Shown piece by piece: positions 52,107 through 63,640 of a stretch of 64,000 bases of DNA. The stretch is taken from positions 46,737,980 to 46,801,979 of the forward strand of contig JARZZO010000004.1 of NCBI GenBank assembly GCA_030544215.1. Reading direction: 5' to 3'. A program made the position numbers and the translations under genes. Numbering within the stretch: position 1 is the stretch's first letter; each line of letters opens with the position of its first letter. The DNA comes from Zantedeschia hybrid cultivar (Eukaryota; Streptophyta; Magnoliopsida; Alismatales; Araceae). The notes under the pieces are model-generated. The model saw nothing but the letters and a program-made list of their open reading frames with translations. It was not told where the DNA came from and ran no database searches.

Positions 52107-53642
52107 TGTTGGGTTTTATCGGTTTCTCCGGATCGCTCACGCAGCGAAAAATAAAATAAAACAGCGATCCGTTTTTCCGTTTCAAAAAACTAAAATCGAT
52201 TATCGGATAATCGAAGTTCTCATCGTGTGCGGTTTGGATCCGCAACCGTTCGGTTCCGTCGGTGCGACACCGCAAGCCGCGCAAGCACTCGGCCTCTAGC
52301 GAAGTCCACGCGATCCTCCCCGTGACGGATATCCTCGCGTTCCTCGTTCTTCGCAGCCTACGAAACCTCCGCCGGTTGCCGCAACGCGCGGACGATTTCC
52401 TGTCGAACGGGATTCGGAGAAGCGGCGGAGCAGATCTGGATCTGTCTGGACGCCAGAGAAAGAGAGAAACAGAGGAGGGGCGGCTAGGGTTAGCAGCAGC
52501 TTGGCCTGCTCAGCCCGTTCGTTATGTTTTATACTAACCGTGCGGTTTTTCATAAAAACCCCCAGTTTGTATAAAACCCACTTATTTATCCATCGCCTTG
52601 AGAATCATGTGCGTATGACCCTCTAGGTCCAAGTACCAGTCCAGTTAATGGCCCAACAAGCCCAGTGACTCCTTACTGGCTTTATTAATCAATTAATAAC
52701 CCTTTATTAAGTAATTAATCAATCGAATTGATGTCGCACATCGAATTCAACCGGGCCTCCGATCACGTTGGGTGCCAAGCAACACCGCGTGAACCCGGAA
52801 GGTATTAGGGTTAAGTAACCCACTCTTGGAACCTTTCCACCGATAGTTACTGCGTGGATATAATCCTTCATTCATACAATGCTCTCGAGTCAACTCAGGG
52901 CATAGCGAGCTGTCAAACCCTAGCCGGTCAACTCACTTGGATTGGATGCCGCTGATGAATATCGGAAAACTCCTTTACCGATATTATCGTCCGCCCTGGC
53001 TAGGGACTTTCGCGCATCCTTCCTAGAGCATTCTCTCTAAGTACCGAGAGCGAATGATTCCTTATTGACACACAATTCCCTTCGACGGTATTCCGCTGTA
53101 CCCAATCCTTGGCGTATTAGAATCCCGTGGCTAGAGATTCGTAAACCAAGGTCAAAGCACAGAAGTCCATCGACAAGGTGTCCTTGGTGTCTCAGGTCCG
53201 AGGACCATCCACGCAACTGCGACAATAGAATCAAGCTGGTTGACAGTGAGGTACAATACCATCCAGCGATTCAGTCGGATCAGTTCAGTGAACTCATTCT
53301 CCAATGAGCACCTACAGATTCGCCTTAGTGTCTCCACACAAGTGACTTATGAGACCAGTCACCCTCATCATATGAGCAGGAGTAATCTGTACTAGTCTAA
53401 CCGGATATCCGATGTCCTTCTCGGATATCCTCCGACTAGGAACGATTAAGAATATGTGTGTTTAAGTGATCAGTCTCATTAGTATGATCTCATCATAATC
53501 TGATCACCTAGCACATATTCACAGACTTCATTATGAAACGATAATTAATGCGATTTACACATAATGAATATTATGCCATTATATTAATAAATGAACGAGA
53601 TTTATATAGTCAGATTGGCTTGTAGGCTACCTTAAACTAACA
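52107..53642 (-). repeat. Copia-2 3' LTR (1536 bp)
   Basis: Minus-strand start TGTTAGTTTAAGGTAGCC at 53642, end ...AAACCCAACA at 52107. It nearly equals the 5' LTR at 59766-61317. Confidence 0.92.
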
Positions 53643-53653
53643 ATCTCCCACTT
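53643..53653 (-). other. Polypurine tract of Copia-2
   Basis: AAGTGGGAGAT on the minus strand directly precedes the 3' LTR and follows the pol stop (53657-53659). Confidence 0.85.
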
Positions 53654-53656
53654 GGA

Positions 53657-56600
53657 CTAAAGCCAATCACCTTTATACAATAAGCCTATAGACTCTAGGT
53701 GACACTCAAACACAATTTGAGCCAACGGCTTTGTTAGTGGATCTGCTACATTGTCGACGGATGGAACTCTTTCCACTACTACATCTCCTCTGGATAAGAT
53801 GAAAGCGCCTCAGAACATCTTTCAATTTCTGATGAGACCACGGCTCTTTCACTTGTGCAATAGCCCCATTGTTGTCGCACAACAGCGGAACATGATCAAG
53901 GATACTGGGGACTATGTCAAGGTCGGTGATGAACTTCTTCAACCACACTATTTCCTTGAAAGCTTCAGCTGCAGCGATGTGCTGAGCTTCAGTCATCGAA
54001 TCTGCAGTGGTTACTTGCTTGGAACTCTTCCAGCACACTGCGCCTCCGTTCAAAGTAAACACGAATCCAGATGTAGACTTGCTATCATCTGGATCCGACT
54101 GGAAACTCGAGTCAGTATAGCCTCGCAGTTTCAAGTCACCTTCTCCATAGACAAGAAACATATCCTTAGTTCTTCTCAAGTACTTAAGGATACATTTCAC
54201 TGCCTTCCAGTACTCTTCACCTGGATCAGCCTAAAATCTGCTCGTAACACTTAGAGCAAATGCAACATCACGCCGTGTACATATCATGGCATACATGATA
54301 TATCCTATGGCAGAGGTATAGGGTATTCTATCTATGAATACCCTCTCATCAGGAGTCTTAGGAGACTGCTCCTTTAAGAGACTAATTCCATGTCTCATCG
54401 GTATGAGATCTCTCTTGGAATTTTCCATGCCAAACCTTTTGACTATGGTATCTATGTACAAGGATTGGGTCATTCCAAGCATCCTCTTTGATCTATCTCT
54501 ATAGATCCGTATTCCCAATACGTAGGATGCTTCTCCCGAATCCTTCATGGAGAAGTTTTTCGACAGCCAGATCTTTACTGATGACATCATAGCTACATCA
54601 TTCCCAATGAGTAGTATGTCATCTATGTAAAGAACTAGGAAAATGACTATACTCCCACTAGTCTTCTTGTACACATAAGGCTCATCTTCATTCTCAATGA
54701 AGTCATAAGACTTGACAGCCTCGTCAAATCTTATGTTCCAGCTCCGGGAAGCTTACTTCAGTCCATAAATCGACTTCTGAAGCTTGCACACTTTATCTGG
54801 AGATTCTTTGGATGTGAAACCTTCTGGTTGTATCATATAAACCTCCTTCTCAAGGTTACCATTGAGGAAGACAATCTTCACATCTATCTGCCAGATTTCA
54901 TAATCAAAATGTGCAGCAATGGCGAGTAGAACTCTGATCGACTTTATCATGGCAACTGGTGAGAAAGTCTCATCATAGTCAATTCCTTACCTTTGACGAT
55001 ATCCCTTTGCCACCAACCTTGCCTTATAAGTGTCGATTCGTCCATCAGCACCGATATTTCTCTTAAAGATCCACTTGCAACCGATGGGTACAATACCCTC
55101 GGGCAAGTCCTCCAAGTTCCAAACTTGGTTGATGTACATGGACTGGATTTCTGAGTTCATGGATTCTCGCCATTTCCCGGCTTCTGGGCCTTCTATGGCC
55201 TCCTAGTAGGTTTTCGGATCATCATCCTCATTATAGTGTACCTGAGACTTACCTTCAGCAATATATCCCACATATCATTCGGGTAGTCTAGGTACTCTAC
55301 CAGATCTGCGAGGCTCATCTGTATGTACCTGAACAGATTCAGGAACTGACATCTCATCTGATAATAATGCAGCTGTTTGGGGATCTGGAACCTCTTCCAG
55401 TACTATTTTACTCCCACTGTTCTCCTGGAGAAGGTATTCATCTTCCAGGAAGACAGTTTTCCTGGCGACAAATACCTTTTGTTCACCAGGATGGTAAAAA
55501 TACTATCCAAAGGTTTCCTTTGGATATCCCACAAACCTGCATTTATCAATTCGTGATTCCAACTTGTCTGGATCATGCTTCTTTACATGAGCAAGACAAC
55601 CTCAGATTTTAACATGTTTAAATTCTAGTTTCCTGCCTTTCCATATCTCATATGGAGTAGAGGCCACAAACTTGCTGGGTACTCTGTTCAGTAGGTATGC
55701 TGCTGACTCTAGAGCATACCCCCAGAGAGACACTGGTAATCCTGAAAAGCTCATCATGGATCGCACCATGTCCAACAAGGTGCAATTCCTCCTTTCTGAT
55801 ACACCATTCATCTGTGGTGTATATGGAGGGGTTAGCTGAGAAATGATACCATTATCCTTTAAGAATTGTGTGAAATTAGTACTCAAGTATTCTCCTCCTC
55901 GATCTGATCGAAGAGCTTTAATACTCTTTCCTAACTGCTTCTCTACCTCATTCTTGAACTCCTTGAACTTCTCAAATGCTTCCGACTTGTACTTCATTAA
56001 GTACACATAGCCGAATCTTGAGAAGTCATCGGTGAACGTGATGAAGTATGAAAAAGCCACCTTTGACTTGGGTAGACATGGGACCACATACATCCGAATG
56101 TATTAGTTCCAGAATGTCCTTGGCACGTTCTCTATGTCCAGTAAATGGAGATTTTGCCATCTTTCCCATAAGACAGGATTCACATGTTGCAAATGATTCG
56201 TAATCGAATGCAGTTAAGTAACCATGCTTATGCAACTTTTGCAACCTACTTTCGCCAATGTGCCCAAGTTTACAATGCCACATGTAGGCCTGGTTCACAC
56301 AATTCTTGCTCTTCTTAAGAACATTATCAATTTGAAGATTGTAATAAGAAACATCTAAGAGATATAGACCGTTGACTAAAGATGCATATCCTATCTTGTC
56401 CAAACAAGATATTGATATGATGTTCTTTATTATGCTAGGAACATAATAACAATCTTCTGATAGTAAGGTGTCTCCCGATGGAAGCTTGAGGTTTGCTGTC
56501 CCAACAGCAATCGCCGCAACTTTTGCGTCGTTTCCTAGCCTCAATTCCACCTCACCTTGTCTCAGCTTGCGCTTACTTGTCAGCATCTGCACGTCATGGC

Positions 56601-57003
56601 AGATATGAGATGCACATCCGGTATCTAATACCCAAGATGTGGAATCTCTAACTGATAAGTTGATATCTAGCATATAGATATATGAAGCTTCAGACAGCTT
56701 CACTCTTCTATGAGCTTTATCGTTAAGGAACTCCTTGCAGTTCCTCTTCCAGTGACCATACTGCTTATAGTAGAAGCAGTCACCTTTCACTACTCTTTTA
56801 CCTTTGTCCTTCGATCCTTTATCGTTAGCTGTCATCTCTGCTTCAGGGGCATCTAATACCGATTCAGCAAGAGGATCAGCTACAAGGACAAAGTCAATGT
56901 GCTCAGATCTGAAGACATTCTTTAGGTTTCTGAACCAATCCGAGTAGATCAGGTAAGTCAAAAGGGCATCAAGTATGCCACGGAGTGGGTTATTCGACGA
57001 CAT
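53657..57003 (-). pseudogene. Copia-2 gag-pol, internally deleted in gag and frameshifted
   Basis: It starts MSSNNPLRGILDA at 57003. About 170 codons of gag are missing at about 56822: residue 60 or so of gag joins directly to the basic segment before the zinc knuckle. The knuckle reads CFYYKQYGHWKRNC, having lost its second Cys. Protease (VLDTGCASHIC), integrase (RSDRGGEY, GVSERRNCTL), RT (LYIDDILLIGN) and RNase H (GYTDSSFQSD) are readable. There is one frame change inside the integrase start (near 56050), stops near 55602, 55500, 54960, 54753, 54675 and 54230, and a deletion of about 14 bases near 53800 that shifts the end out of frame; ADPLTKPLAQ is still readable in the other frame. The copy is inactive. 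Confidence 0.88.
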
Positions 57004-57190
57004 AATTTCCTACAGGAGATAAGTAAAATCTATTTAGCAGATGTTCAATTATTAAAATTTTAAACAAGACATGGTCTTTTGTTCAAGTTTAACTCCCACT
57101 AATTTTCGACGGACTATATAACACTCAGTTATACAGAATGGGAGACGTCGACAGTCTCCTAGTGGGGATCAGAATCTCAATGACTTGCAC

Positions 57191-57499
57191 TACAGCCTTG
57201 TGGATAACACAACAAACTGTAATACAATTAAAGAGCACCCAACTCATGGGACTTGCAACTCCTTGCAATATCTGATCATAGCTTCGGTCCCCAGAGATTT
57301 AATGGCCTTGTGGATAGCACAACAAACTACTAATTCTGGTCTAAGCTAACCATCGTTACTCGACGAGCATAGATTTGCATGCATATAGGCACAACAAAGC
57401 TACATGGTTCCTCTACCCCGATCATATAGGTATCTAATGCCATAGCCACAGTTTCTCCTCCCAATTAAGCAGGCATTGTGGATAGCACAACAAACCTGC
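57191..57499 (-). repeat. Stem-loop array in the Copia-2 leader (loop motif TTGTGCTATCCACAA)
   Basis: Units on + : 57191-57221 (TACAG/CTGTA around CCTTGTGGATAACACAACAAA), about 57301-57335 (weak stem), about 57381-57410 (CATG/CATG, core partly lost) and 57469-57499 (GCAGG/CCTGC). A fifth, weaker unit at about 57728-57753 has GTCA/TGAC. Positions match the Copia-3 units one to one. Confidence 0.75.
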
Positions 57500-58359
57500 C
57501 CAAAGTGATTCGAATCCTATGACTATAATAATGGTGGACCACGCGGTAAGTTCTTAACTACTCACGTTACGGCTTAGAGTTTATATGAGGGTATTTGGAT
57601 AACTTTTATCTTGGTCTCTCCTAGGTGATAGTATATAAATATATCGTATATATTTACGAAATACTATAACCTGCTTTGATTCATAATCAAAAGAAAAACA
57701 ATGCATCACATACATGTCCAGTGTGGTCATAGATAGCACAGTGGGTTTGACTGGAGCCAACAGTCAAACGCACACGCAATCTAACATAACATTTACATTA
57801 GATAAACCTGCAAACACATAGGCAAAGGATCTTCATCTTTTCGCCTTCCTGGTTGCAGTTGTGGATCGTCCTCGCTCCTTCCTCGGTTGCCTCGATCATA
57901 TTACAATAAATTCTAGAATTTCAAGTAAATTGAAGAAGGCCTTATGGCGAGTACAAGAGAGAGAGGGAGGTAGAAATACATCGGAATATGAGAGAGAGAG
58001 GTGCGCAGACTTCTATTTCTTAACAATTAATAAGCAATCATACATCCACGATCCACACAATCCATTCATCACATGAATAATAAATTAAGTGCATATCCAT
58101 GACCACGATGTATTTTAAATATCCCACACATGATTCAGCGCATCACATGGCTAAAATAAAAGAGTTTTCAAAATATATATAATTTTGGCTTTCAAAAAGC
58201 TGGGATCCAATCAAAAATGGTATTTGAATTTCGAAAACACTTTTATTAACTTAACATGCAATTAAATCAAAATTTGAAAGTAATAAACACACATCACATG
58301 TGCACACACTCCAAATTAATAATCCCAGATTATTCCATGCAAATTAGAACAATTCTAAT

Positions 58360-58830
58360 AATCTAACACTTAGATTAAATCTCCTTTAATAATCTAACAA
58401 TTAGACTATTAATAACTAATCTAACTCTTAGACCAGTCCAACAAAGTTAATTAACAATTTAACACTTAAATTATTAATTAACTCTAATTATTAATTAACT
58501 ATTAATCTAACTCTTAGATTAGTTAATTAATGTTAATTACTAATTTAACATTTAAATTATTAATCAACAATGATTACTAATCTAACTATTAGATTAGATG
58601 ATTAATGTTAATTATTAATTTAACCCTTAAATTAATAACTAACAATAATAATTAAAGAGTACTAATTTAACACTTAAATTAGTCATTAATTATTAATTTA
58701 ACAATTAAATTAATAATTAACTCAAATATTAATTAACAATTAGATGAAATCAAAGTTAATAACTAATTTAACCCTTAAATTTGTCATATGAAGGTTAATA
58801 ATCAATTTAACATTTAAATTAAAATTAACC
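58360..58830 (-). repeat. Array of about twelve AT-rich hairpins, TAATYTAA-nnn-TTARATTA
   Basis: Perfect examples: 58503-58521 (TAATCTAA-CTC-TTAGATTA), 58577-58597 (CTAATCTAA-CTA-TTAGATTAG), 58661-58683 (ACTAATTTAA-CAC-TTAAATTAGT, 10-bp stem) and 58689-58717 (13-bp stem with ATTATTAATTTAA and loop CAA). C/G in one arm is always matched in the other (TCTAA with TTAGA, TTTAA with TTAAA), which is compensation. Loops are always 3 nt and usually start with C. Copia-3 has only about three units at 41390-41510. Confidence 0.85.
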
Positions 58831-59028
58831 CTGATTAATTAACAACTAATTGCTAATTAATTAACCCTTAAAAACTTAATGATTCAAAATCATTAATAAC
58901 TCAATTAAATAAAATTAGATAATGATTTAATTTCAATACACTTTGAAAATTAAATTTAGAATCTAATTGCATTTTAATTAAGTTATAAGGGATTAATTTG
59001 GAAGAGGAATCAGGGGATTTAAGCAGAC

Positions 59029-59100
59029 TGGCTAAGCCAGCTGGGCTCTCCTGGCTCGAGCCCCTGGCTCGGCCAGGGTCGAGCCATGGCTCGAATCAGA
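59029..59100 (-). repeat. GC-rich palindromes in the Copia-2 leader
   Basis: CGAGCCATGGCTCG is a perfect palindrome, and CGAGCC-CCT-GGCTCG is a 6-bp stem with a 3-nt loop. It corresponds in place to 41693-41827 of Copia-3 but with fewer units. Confidence 0.65.
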
Positions 59101-59746
59101 CAGGGACCTAAGGCTTCAGACCTGTCCAAACCACCCGGCCAGCCCAAACCGCCCACCCCCTGAACCGGTCCACCCCTTGAACCGGCCCACCTCCTTCCAC
59201 TCGACGCACCTGAAGCCCTAACCTGCAACAATTGCAGGTGGGGATGGGGTTGCAGCGGCGCCGCCCGGCCCCTACCGGCGGCACAGGCCCCGGCCGGCGG
59301 TGCCCCCGGCGCTGGCGACGTGCCCGGCGCCGGCAGGGCCGCCGATGGTGGCCAAACAATAGCCAGCCGAGCCCTTGAGATCTCCCCAAAATCTGGTTTT
59401 TGAGCGTTTAAGACCAACTTAGGGCTCGCTTTTGCAGCTCTTCAAGGCCACCCCGGCGCCGACTATCATGCCCGGTGGATAGTGGTGACTATCCTCTTGA
59501 GATTCGGAGATCCGGCCTGCCATCCCAACGCTTGGGAAGCACGTACAAAGCCGCCGAAAACTCTCCGTTCTTCGTCCAACGAAGAACACAAAAACCCCCA
59601 AATTAATTTCGAAAAATTGAAAGAAAATAATCTGATTAACTGTGTTCATCGCATGAACACAGATCTAACAATTAATCGAAGTTACAGCATGGAATAACTC
59701 ATGAAAAAATTAATTTCGGAGATCGAAACGGGACGAGAAACAGTGG

Positions 59747-59764
59747 AACCTGGCTCTGATACCA
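59747..59764 (-). other. Primer binding site of Copia-2 (initiator tRNA-Met)
   Basis: The minus strand reads TGGTATCAGAGCCAGGTT, an 18-base match to the initiator methionine tRNA complement, one base inside the 5' LTR. Confidence 0.93.
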
Positions 59765-59765
59765 C

Positions 59766-61317
59766 TGTTGGGTTTTCTCGGTTTCTCTGGATCGCTCACG
59801 CAGCGGAAAATAAAATAAAACAGCGATCCTTTTTCCCGTTTCGAAAAACTAAAATCGATTATCGGATAATCGAAGTTCTCACCGTGTGCGGATTCGAATC
59901 CGCAACCGTTCGGTTCCGTCGGTGTGACACCGCAAGCCGTGCAAGCGCCCGGCCTCTAGCGAAGTCCACGCGATCCTCCCCGCGACGGATATCCTCGCGT
60001 TCCTCGTTCTTCGCAGCCTACGAAACCTCCACCGGTCGCCGCAACGATCGCCGCAACGTGCGGACGATTTCCTGTCGAACGGGATTCGGAGAAGCGGCAG
60101 AGCAGATCTGGATCTGTCTGGACGCCAGAGAAAGAGAGAAACAGAGGAGGGGCGGCTAGGGTTAGCAGCAGCTTGGCCTGCTCAGCCCATTCGCTATGTT
60201 TTATACTAACCGCGCGGTTTTTCATAAAAACCCCCGGTTTGTATAAAACCCACTTATTTATCCATCGCCTTGAGAATCATGTGCGTGTGACCCTCTAGGC
60301 CCAAGTACCAGTCCAGTTAATGGCCCAACAAGCCCAGTGACTCCTCAATGGCTTTATTAATCAATTAATAACCCTTTATTAACTAATTAATCAATCGAAT
60401 TGATGTCGCACATCGAATTCGACCGGGCTTCCGATCACGTTGGGTGCCAAGCAACACCGCGTGAACCCGGAAGGTATTGGGGTTAAGTAACCCACTCTTA
60501 GAACCTTTCCGCCGACAGTTACCGCATGGATATAATCCTTCATTTGTACAATACTCTCGAGTCAACTCAGGGCATGGCGAGCTGTCAAACCCTAGCCGGT
60601 CGACTCACTTGGATTGGATGCCGCTGATGAATATCGGAAAACTCCTTTCCCGATATTATCATTCGCCCTGACCAGGGACTTTCGCGCATCCTTCCTAGAG
60701 CATTCTCTCTCTAAGTACCGAGAGCGAATGATTCCTTATTGACACACAATTTCTTTCGACGGTATTCCACTGTACCCAATCCTTAGCATATTAGAATCCC
60801 GTGGCTAGAGATTCGTAAACCAAGGTCAAAGCACATAAGTCCATCGACAAGGTGTCCTTGGTGTCTCAGGTCCGAGGACCATCCACCCAACTGCGACAAT
60901 AGAATCAAGCTGGTTGACAGTGAGGTACAATACCATCCAGCGATTCAGTCGAATCAGTTCAGTGAACTCATTCTCCAATGAGCACCTATAGATTCGCCTT
61001 AGTGTCTCTACACAAGTGACTTATGAGACCAGTCACCCTCATCATATGAGCAGGAGTAATCTGTACTAGTCTAACCAGATATCCGATGTCCTTCTCGGAT
61101 ATCCTCCGACTAGGAACGATTAAGAATATGTGTGTTTAAGTGATCAGTCTCATTAGTATGATCTCATCATAATCTGATCACCATAGCACATATTCACGGA
61201 CTTCATTATGAAACGATAATTAATGCAATTTACACATAATAAATATTATGTCATTATATTAATAAATGAACGAGATTTACATAGTCAGATTGGCTTGTAG
61301 GCTACCTTAAACTAACA
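59766..61317 (-). repeat. Copia-2 5' LTR (1552 bp)
   Basis: Start TGTTAGTTTAAGG (minus) at 61317, end ...ACCCAACA at 59766. Against the 3' LTR it shows a 12-base tandem duplication near 60037-60058 (CGCCGCAACG occurs twice) and a 2-base CT expansion near 60707. Open frames within (for example around 59760-60160) repeat in the 3' LTR and are not genes. Confidence 0.92.
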
Positions 61318-61322
61318 ACAAC

Positions 61323-61450
61323 TTTATCCTAAGGAGTGGCTCAAACCCCATGGCTCTTACCCTCACCTTATGGAACCTTGGGAGTGCCTGATATGCCACC
61401 ACTACCAAGTCCCAGGAGATTTAGGTCCGCACCACACCCTGCGATCATGA
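61323..61450 (-). pseudogene. PMD pseudogene, upstream exon cut off by Copia-2
   Basis: The minus strand reads LVVVAYQALPRFHKVRVRAM then GFEPLLRIKL, after an acceptor-like ATGATCGCAG at about 61445. It is in the style of the L..aGF..l..i. start of the plant mobile domain. It would continue at 52101 leftward if Copia-2 and one copy of ACAAC were absent. Confidence 0.55.
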
Positions 61451-61690
61451 AACAAGCCTGGATTAGTTACCCTAGTTCTAATCAACCAAATTTGGTGCGT
61501 ATCCATTTAAATAGATTAATTGTTCTGAAATATGTCAGGCCCAAACAACGCCTTTCAGAACACATCAACTGGGTTCGATGTGTTACAATTGCCTCTCTTG
61601 GACTAACACAGAGTCATTCCCTCTCTTCTTCTCACTACCCAAGATGAGGAATCAAATTAAAGTGGGCAAAGAAGAGAGACTCTTACCATA
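61451..61690 (-). other. Probable intron of the PMD pseudogene, with a hairpin
   Basis: Bounded by a donor-like ATATG/GTAAGAG (about 61683) and the acceptor at about 61445. It contains the hairpin 61523-61560 (TTCTGAAA/TTTCAGAA outer stem, perfect 8 bp). Confidence 0.4.
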
Positions 61691-62383
61691 TCCATGGGAT
61701 CCATCTGAGGTTCCTCACACTCCACTTGTCTCTTTCCTCTTCTCTTCCTTCATTTCCTCCTCTACCACCGGTGCTGTCACACCACCTACTTCCTCCATTT
61801 CTTCTACTGACATCACCTTACTGCCCTTTGCCAGTGCATCCTTTGCTGGTACTGCCACCTTTGGTGCCGCTGCCGCCTCCACCATCTCCTTTATGTCAAG
61901 CACAACAGGAGCCCTCACCCTCCTCCTCTTTCCAATCCCACTGCTACCGTCGGCCAAGTTTAAGAAAGAAAGAAGAGAAGAAGATGATGAAGATGAGAGT
62001 TTGAGAGATGGAGAGGAAGGATGGTTGAAGAAGATGGAATGGATGAAGAGTTGGAACAGGTTAGGTTGGAGGAGAATGAGAAAGAAGAAGGAGAAGCACA
62101 CGTTAAGTTTCGATTAGGAAGTTGAAAGGCGTCTACTATGGTGGACACTTTTTGATCCTCAATTCCTAAGGTTGTTTGAACTTGAAAAGATGCGCTAATA
62201 AGTGTCGACCTTGGTCGATGCATTTTAGGGTAATAGGTTTATTGAAATTTGTGTTGGATTTTCTAAAAATTGTATAACACGTCCCATGCAAATGACACAT
62301 TTCATGAATTTTGAGAATTATTTGAAAATATTTAAATAAATTGATTTGGTTGATAGGTGTCCTCTGAGGTGGACGCATTTCAG
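61523..62383. repeat. Four hairpins of the LTR class around the PMD locus
   Basis: 61523-61560 (TTCTGAAATATGTC ... CGCCTTTCAGAA), 62122-62154 (TTGAAAGGCGTC ... GACACTTTTTGA), 62195-62228 (CTAATAAGTGTCGACC ... GGTCGATGCATTTTAG, with TCGACC-TT-GGTCGA inside) and about 62350-62383 (TTGATAGGTGTC ... GACGCATTTCAGA). Same core and outer arms as in the Tekay and Tat LTRs. Confidence 0.65.
61691..62101 (-). CDS. Hypothetical charged protein stretch, possible N-terminal exon of the PMD pseudogene
   Basis: A 128-codon open stretch with a Ser-rich middle and a Lys/Glu/Ala/Val-rich end (GKRRRVRAPVVLDIKEM, then VEAAAAPKVAVPAKDALAKG). It ends near a donor-like GTAAGAG but in a frame that stops before it. 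The opposite strand is also open for 179 codons. I recognise no family. Its place just upstream of the PMD exon makes an N-terminal tail plausible. Confidence 0.3.
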
Positions 62384-62593
62384 ACTACTATCACAGAATA
62401 GTTATATTTTCGGAGTTTTGATCTATTTTTCTTAAGGAGTGAATGGAATAATATAAAGATTGGGATATTTGGTCAATTTTTGAATAGAAAATGGTAATTT
62501 TATTCAATAAAAAGAAATTTTGGATGAAATGATGATTAAGCCTTGGGTTTCTTAGGTTGAAGCTTCCTCAGTTGGATATAAGCTTTCCATAAT

Positions 62594-63640
62594 TCACGAT
62601 TCTCTACCTAGATCAATGTGATTCAATGAGGAATACTTGTCTTCTATAGGGAAGCTACACTTTTCACTTCTTCCGCATCTTGAGTCATCCCTAGGAGCTG
62701 CTTCTTGATAGGAGGGATGTTCAAAAGTTCTAAAAAGTGAAAGCAAGGAAGGCCGATTTGAGATTGACAATGAGAAGCATTGTAGAGGATTAGTTGTGTC
62801 CCACTTATCAGCCTGAGATCCACTTGGGAGAGTATCGAACTTGGAGATCTTTCTTGAAAAGGGCATATGGTGTATGAGTGGAGTCGATTTGGGACATGAT
62901 ATCGAAGTGATTGTGCCATTATTCTCAAGTTTTTAGCTTTGGCATGCGGTTAACCATGTTGTCATTAAATCCCACTATGTCAGCTATGAGGTAGATTCGG
63001 CTTCTCCTACAAATGATGGACATAGTTGAAATATCTTCACTAAAATCAAACTTGAAGTGTAGATCAATCCAGCAAGTGAACACTATCATGCAACCATACA
63101 GCGGCTTGCTGGTAGAAGATGATGGTGAGCCCATTGTAGAAAAGGCTAGAAGTACTAGCCCTACTCTCTTTCCTTCCCATGTTCCACACAAAGCGCTTAA
63201 TTGATCTTCTTCCAATATGTTGTCTATAGATGGGAACAAGATTAATCCTCCAAGACAGATGGTGAATCCTTTCATGATTTGTTTCATATCTTCATCATTC
63301 TCAACTTTGTCTAAGTCTTTCATAGTCCACTCAGCTAATTTTGTTAGATTGATTTCCTTCTAAGTGATCATGCTTTTCATTGCTTTTTGATCTCCCACGA
63401 GAGTTCCTTGGAAGTCACTTTTTTTAACATCAATAGAGCTTCATCCTCATCATCTTTCTTGGATTTCTTCAAACCTAGTAGGAGTTCTCCTCTTCTAGCA
63501 ATATGGTAGCCTCGAAAGTGGAGAAAATATAGGTGTGTCTGAAAATGCCATAATTCTACCAACGCACTCATTGTAGCCCAATCCATCCACACTTTATCGT
63601 AGTGCTTCATGTAAATCACTAGCCCTTGCAAGTTTCATTT
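62594..63640 (-). pseudogene. DUF7745-like (plant transposon-linked) pseudogene
   Basis: Minus-strand pieces in order: VWMDWATMSALVELWHFQTH ... RRGELLLGL (63590-63480), resembling the family's ALV.FWDP...F.F....PT.EEY..LL; GFTICLGGLILFPSIDNILE ... MIVFTCWIDLHFKF (63270-63060), resembling its F.L.IYGLVIFP ... Q.L..W...HF; then a His/Ser-rich part with stops to about 62600. Frames change between pieces. Assignment is by pattern only and would need a profile search. The copy is degraded. Confidence 0.45.

Larger units (their letters stand above)
57004..59746 (-). other. Copia-2 untranslated leader (2.74 kb)
   Basis: Lies between the primer site and the gag ATG with no long conserved frame. It aligns with the Copia-1 and Copia-3 leaders. 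Three kinds of iterated hairpin occur in order from gag outward: TTGTGCTATCC loops (57191-57499), AT-rich perfect hairpins (58360-58830) and GC-rich palindromes (59029-59100). The part next to the primer site (59110-59400) is very GC-rich; the open frames there are not supported as genes. Confidence 0.8.
52107..61317 (-). mobile_element. Copia-2: complete Angela-type copia, 9211 bp, with target duplication
   Basis: Element order on the minus strand: 5' LTR 59766-61317, primer site, leader of about 2.74 kb, gag-pol 57003-53657, polypurine tract, 3' LTR 52107-53642. ACAAC flanks both ends (52102-52106 and 61318-61322). The LTRs (1552 and 1536 bp) look highly similar, with a few substitutions and small indels, so it is among the younger insertions. 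It lies within a PMD pseudogene exon. Gag is largely deleted, so it would depend on other copies to move. Confidence 0.93.

Noticed and set aside
53751..54254. 167-codon + strand frame opposite the Copia-2 RNase H
   Set aside because: Antisense shadow of the pol reading frame.
59019..59417. 132- and 93-codon GC-rich minus-strand frames
   Set aside because: They come from GC-rich leader sequence with palindromes; Copia-3 does not keep the frames.
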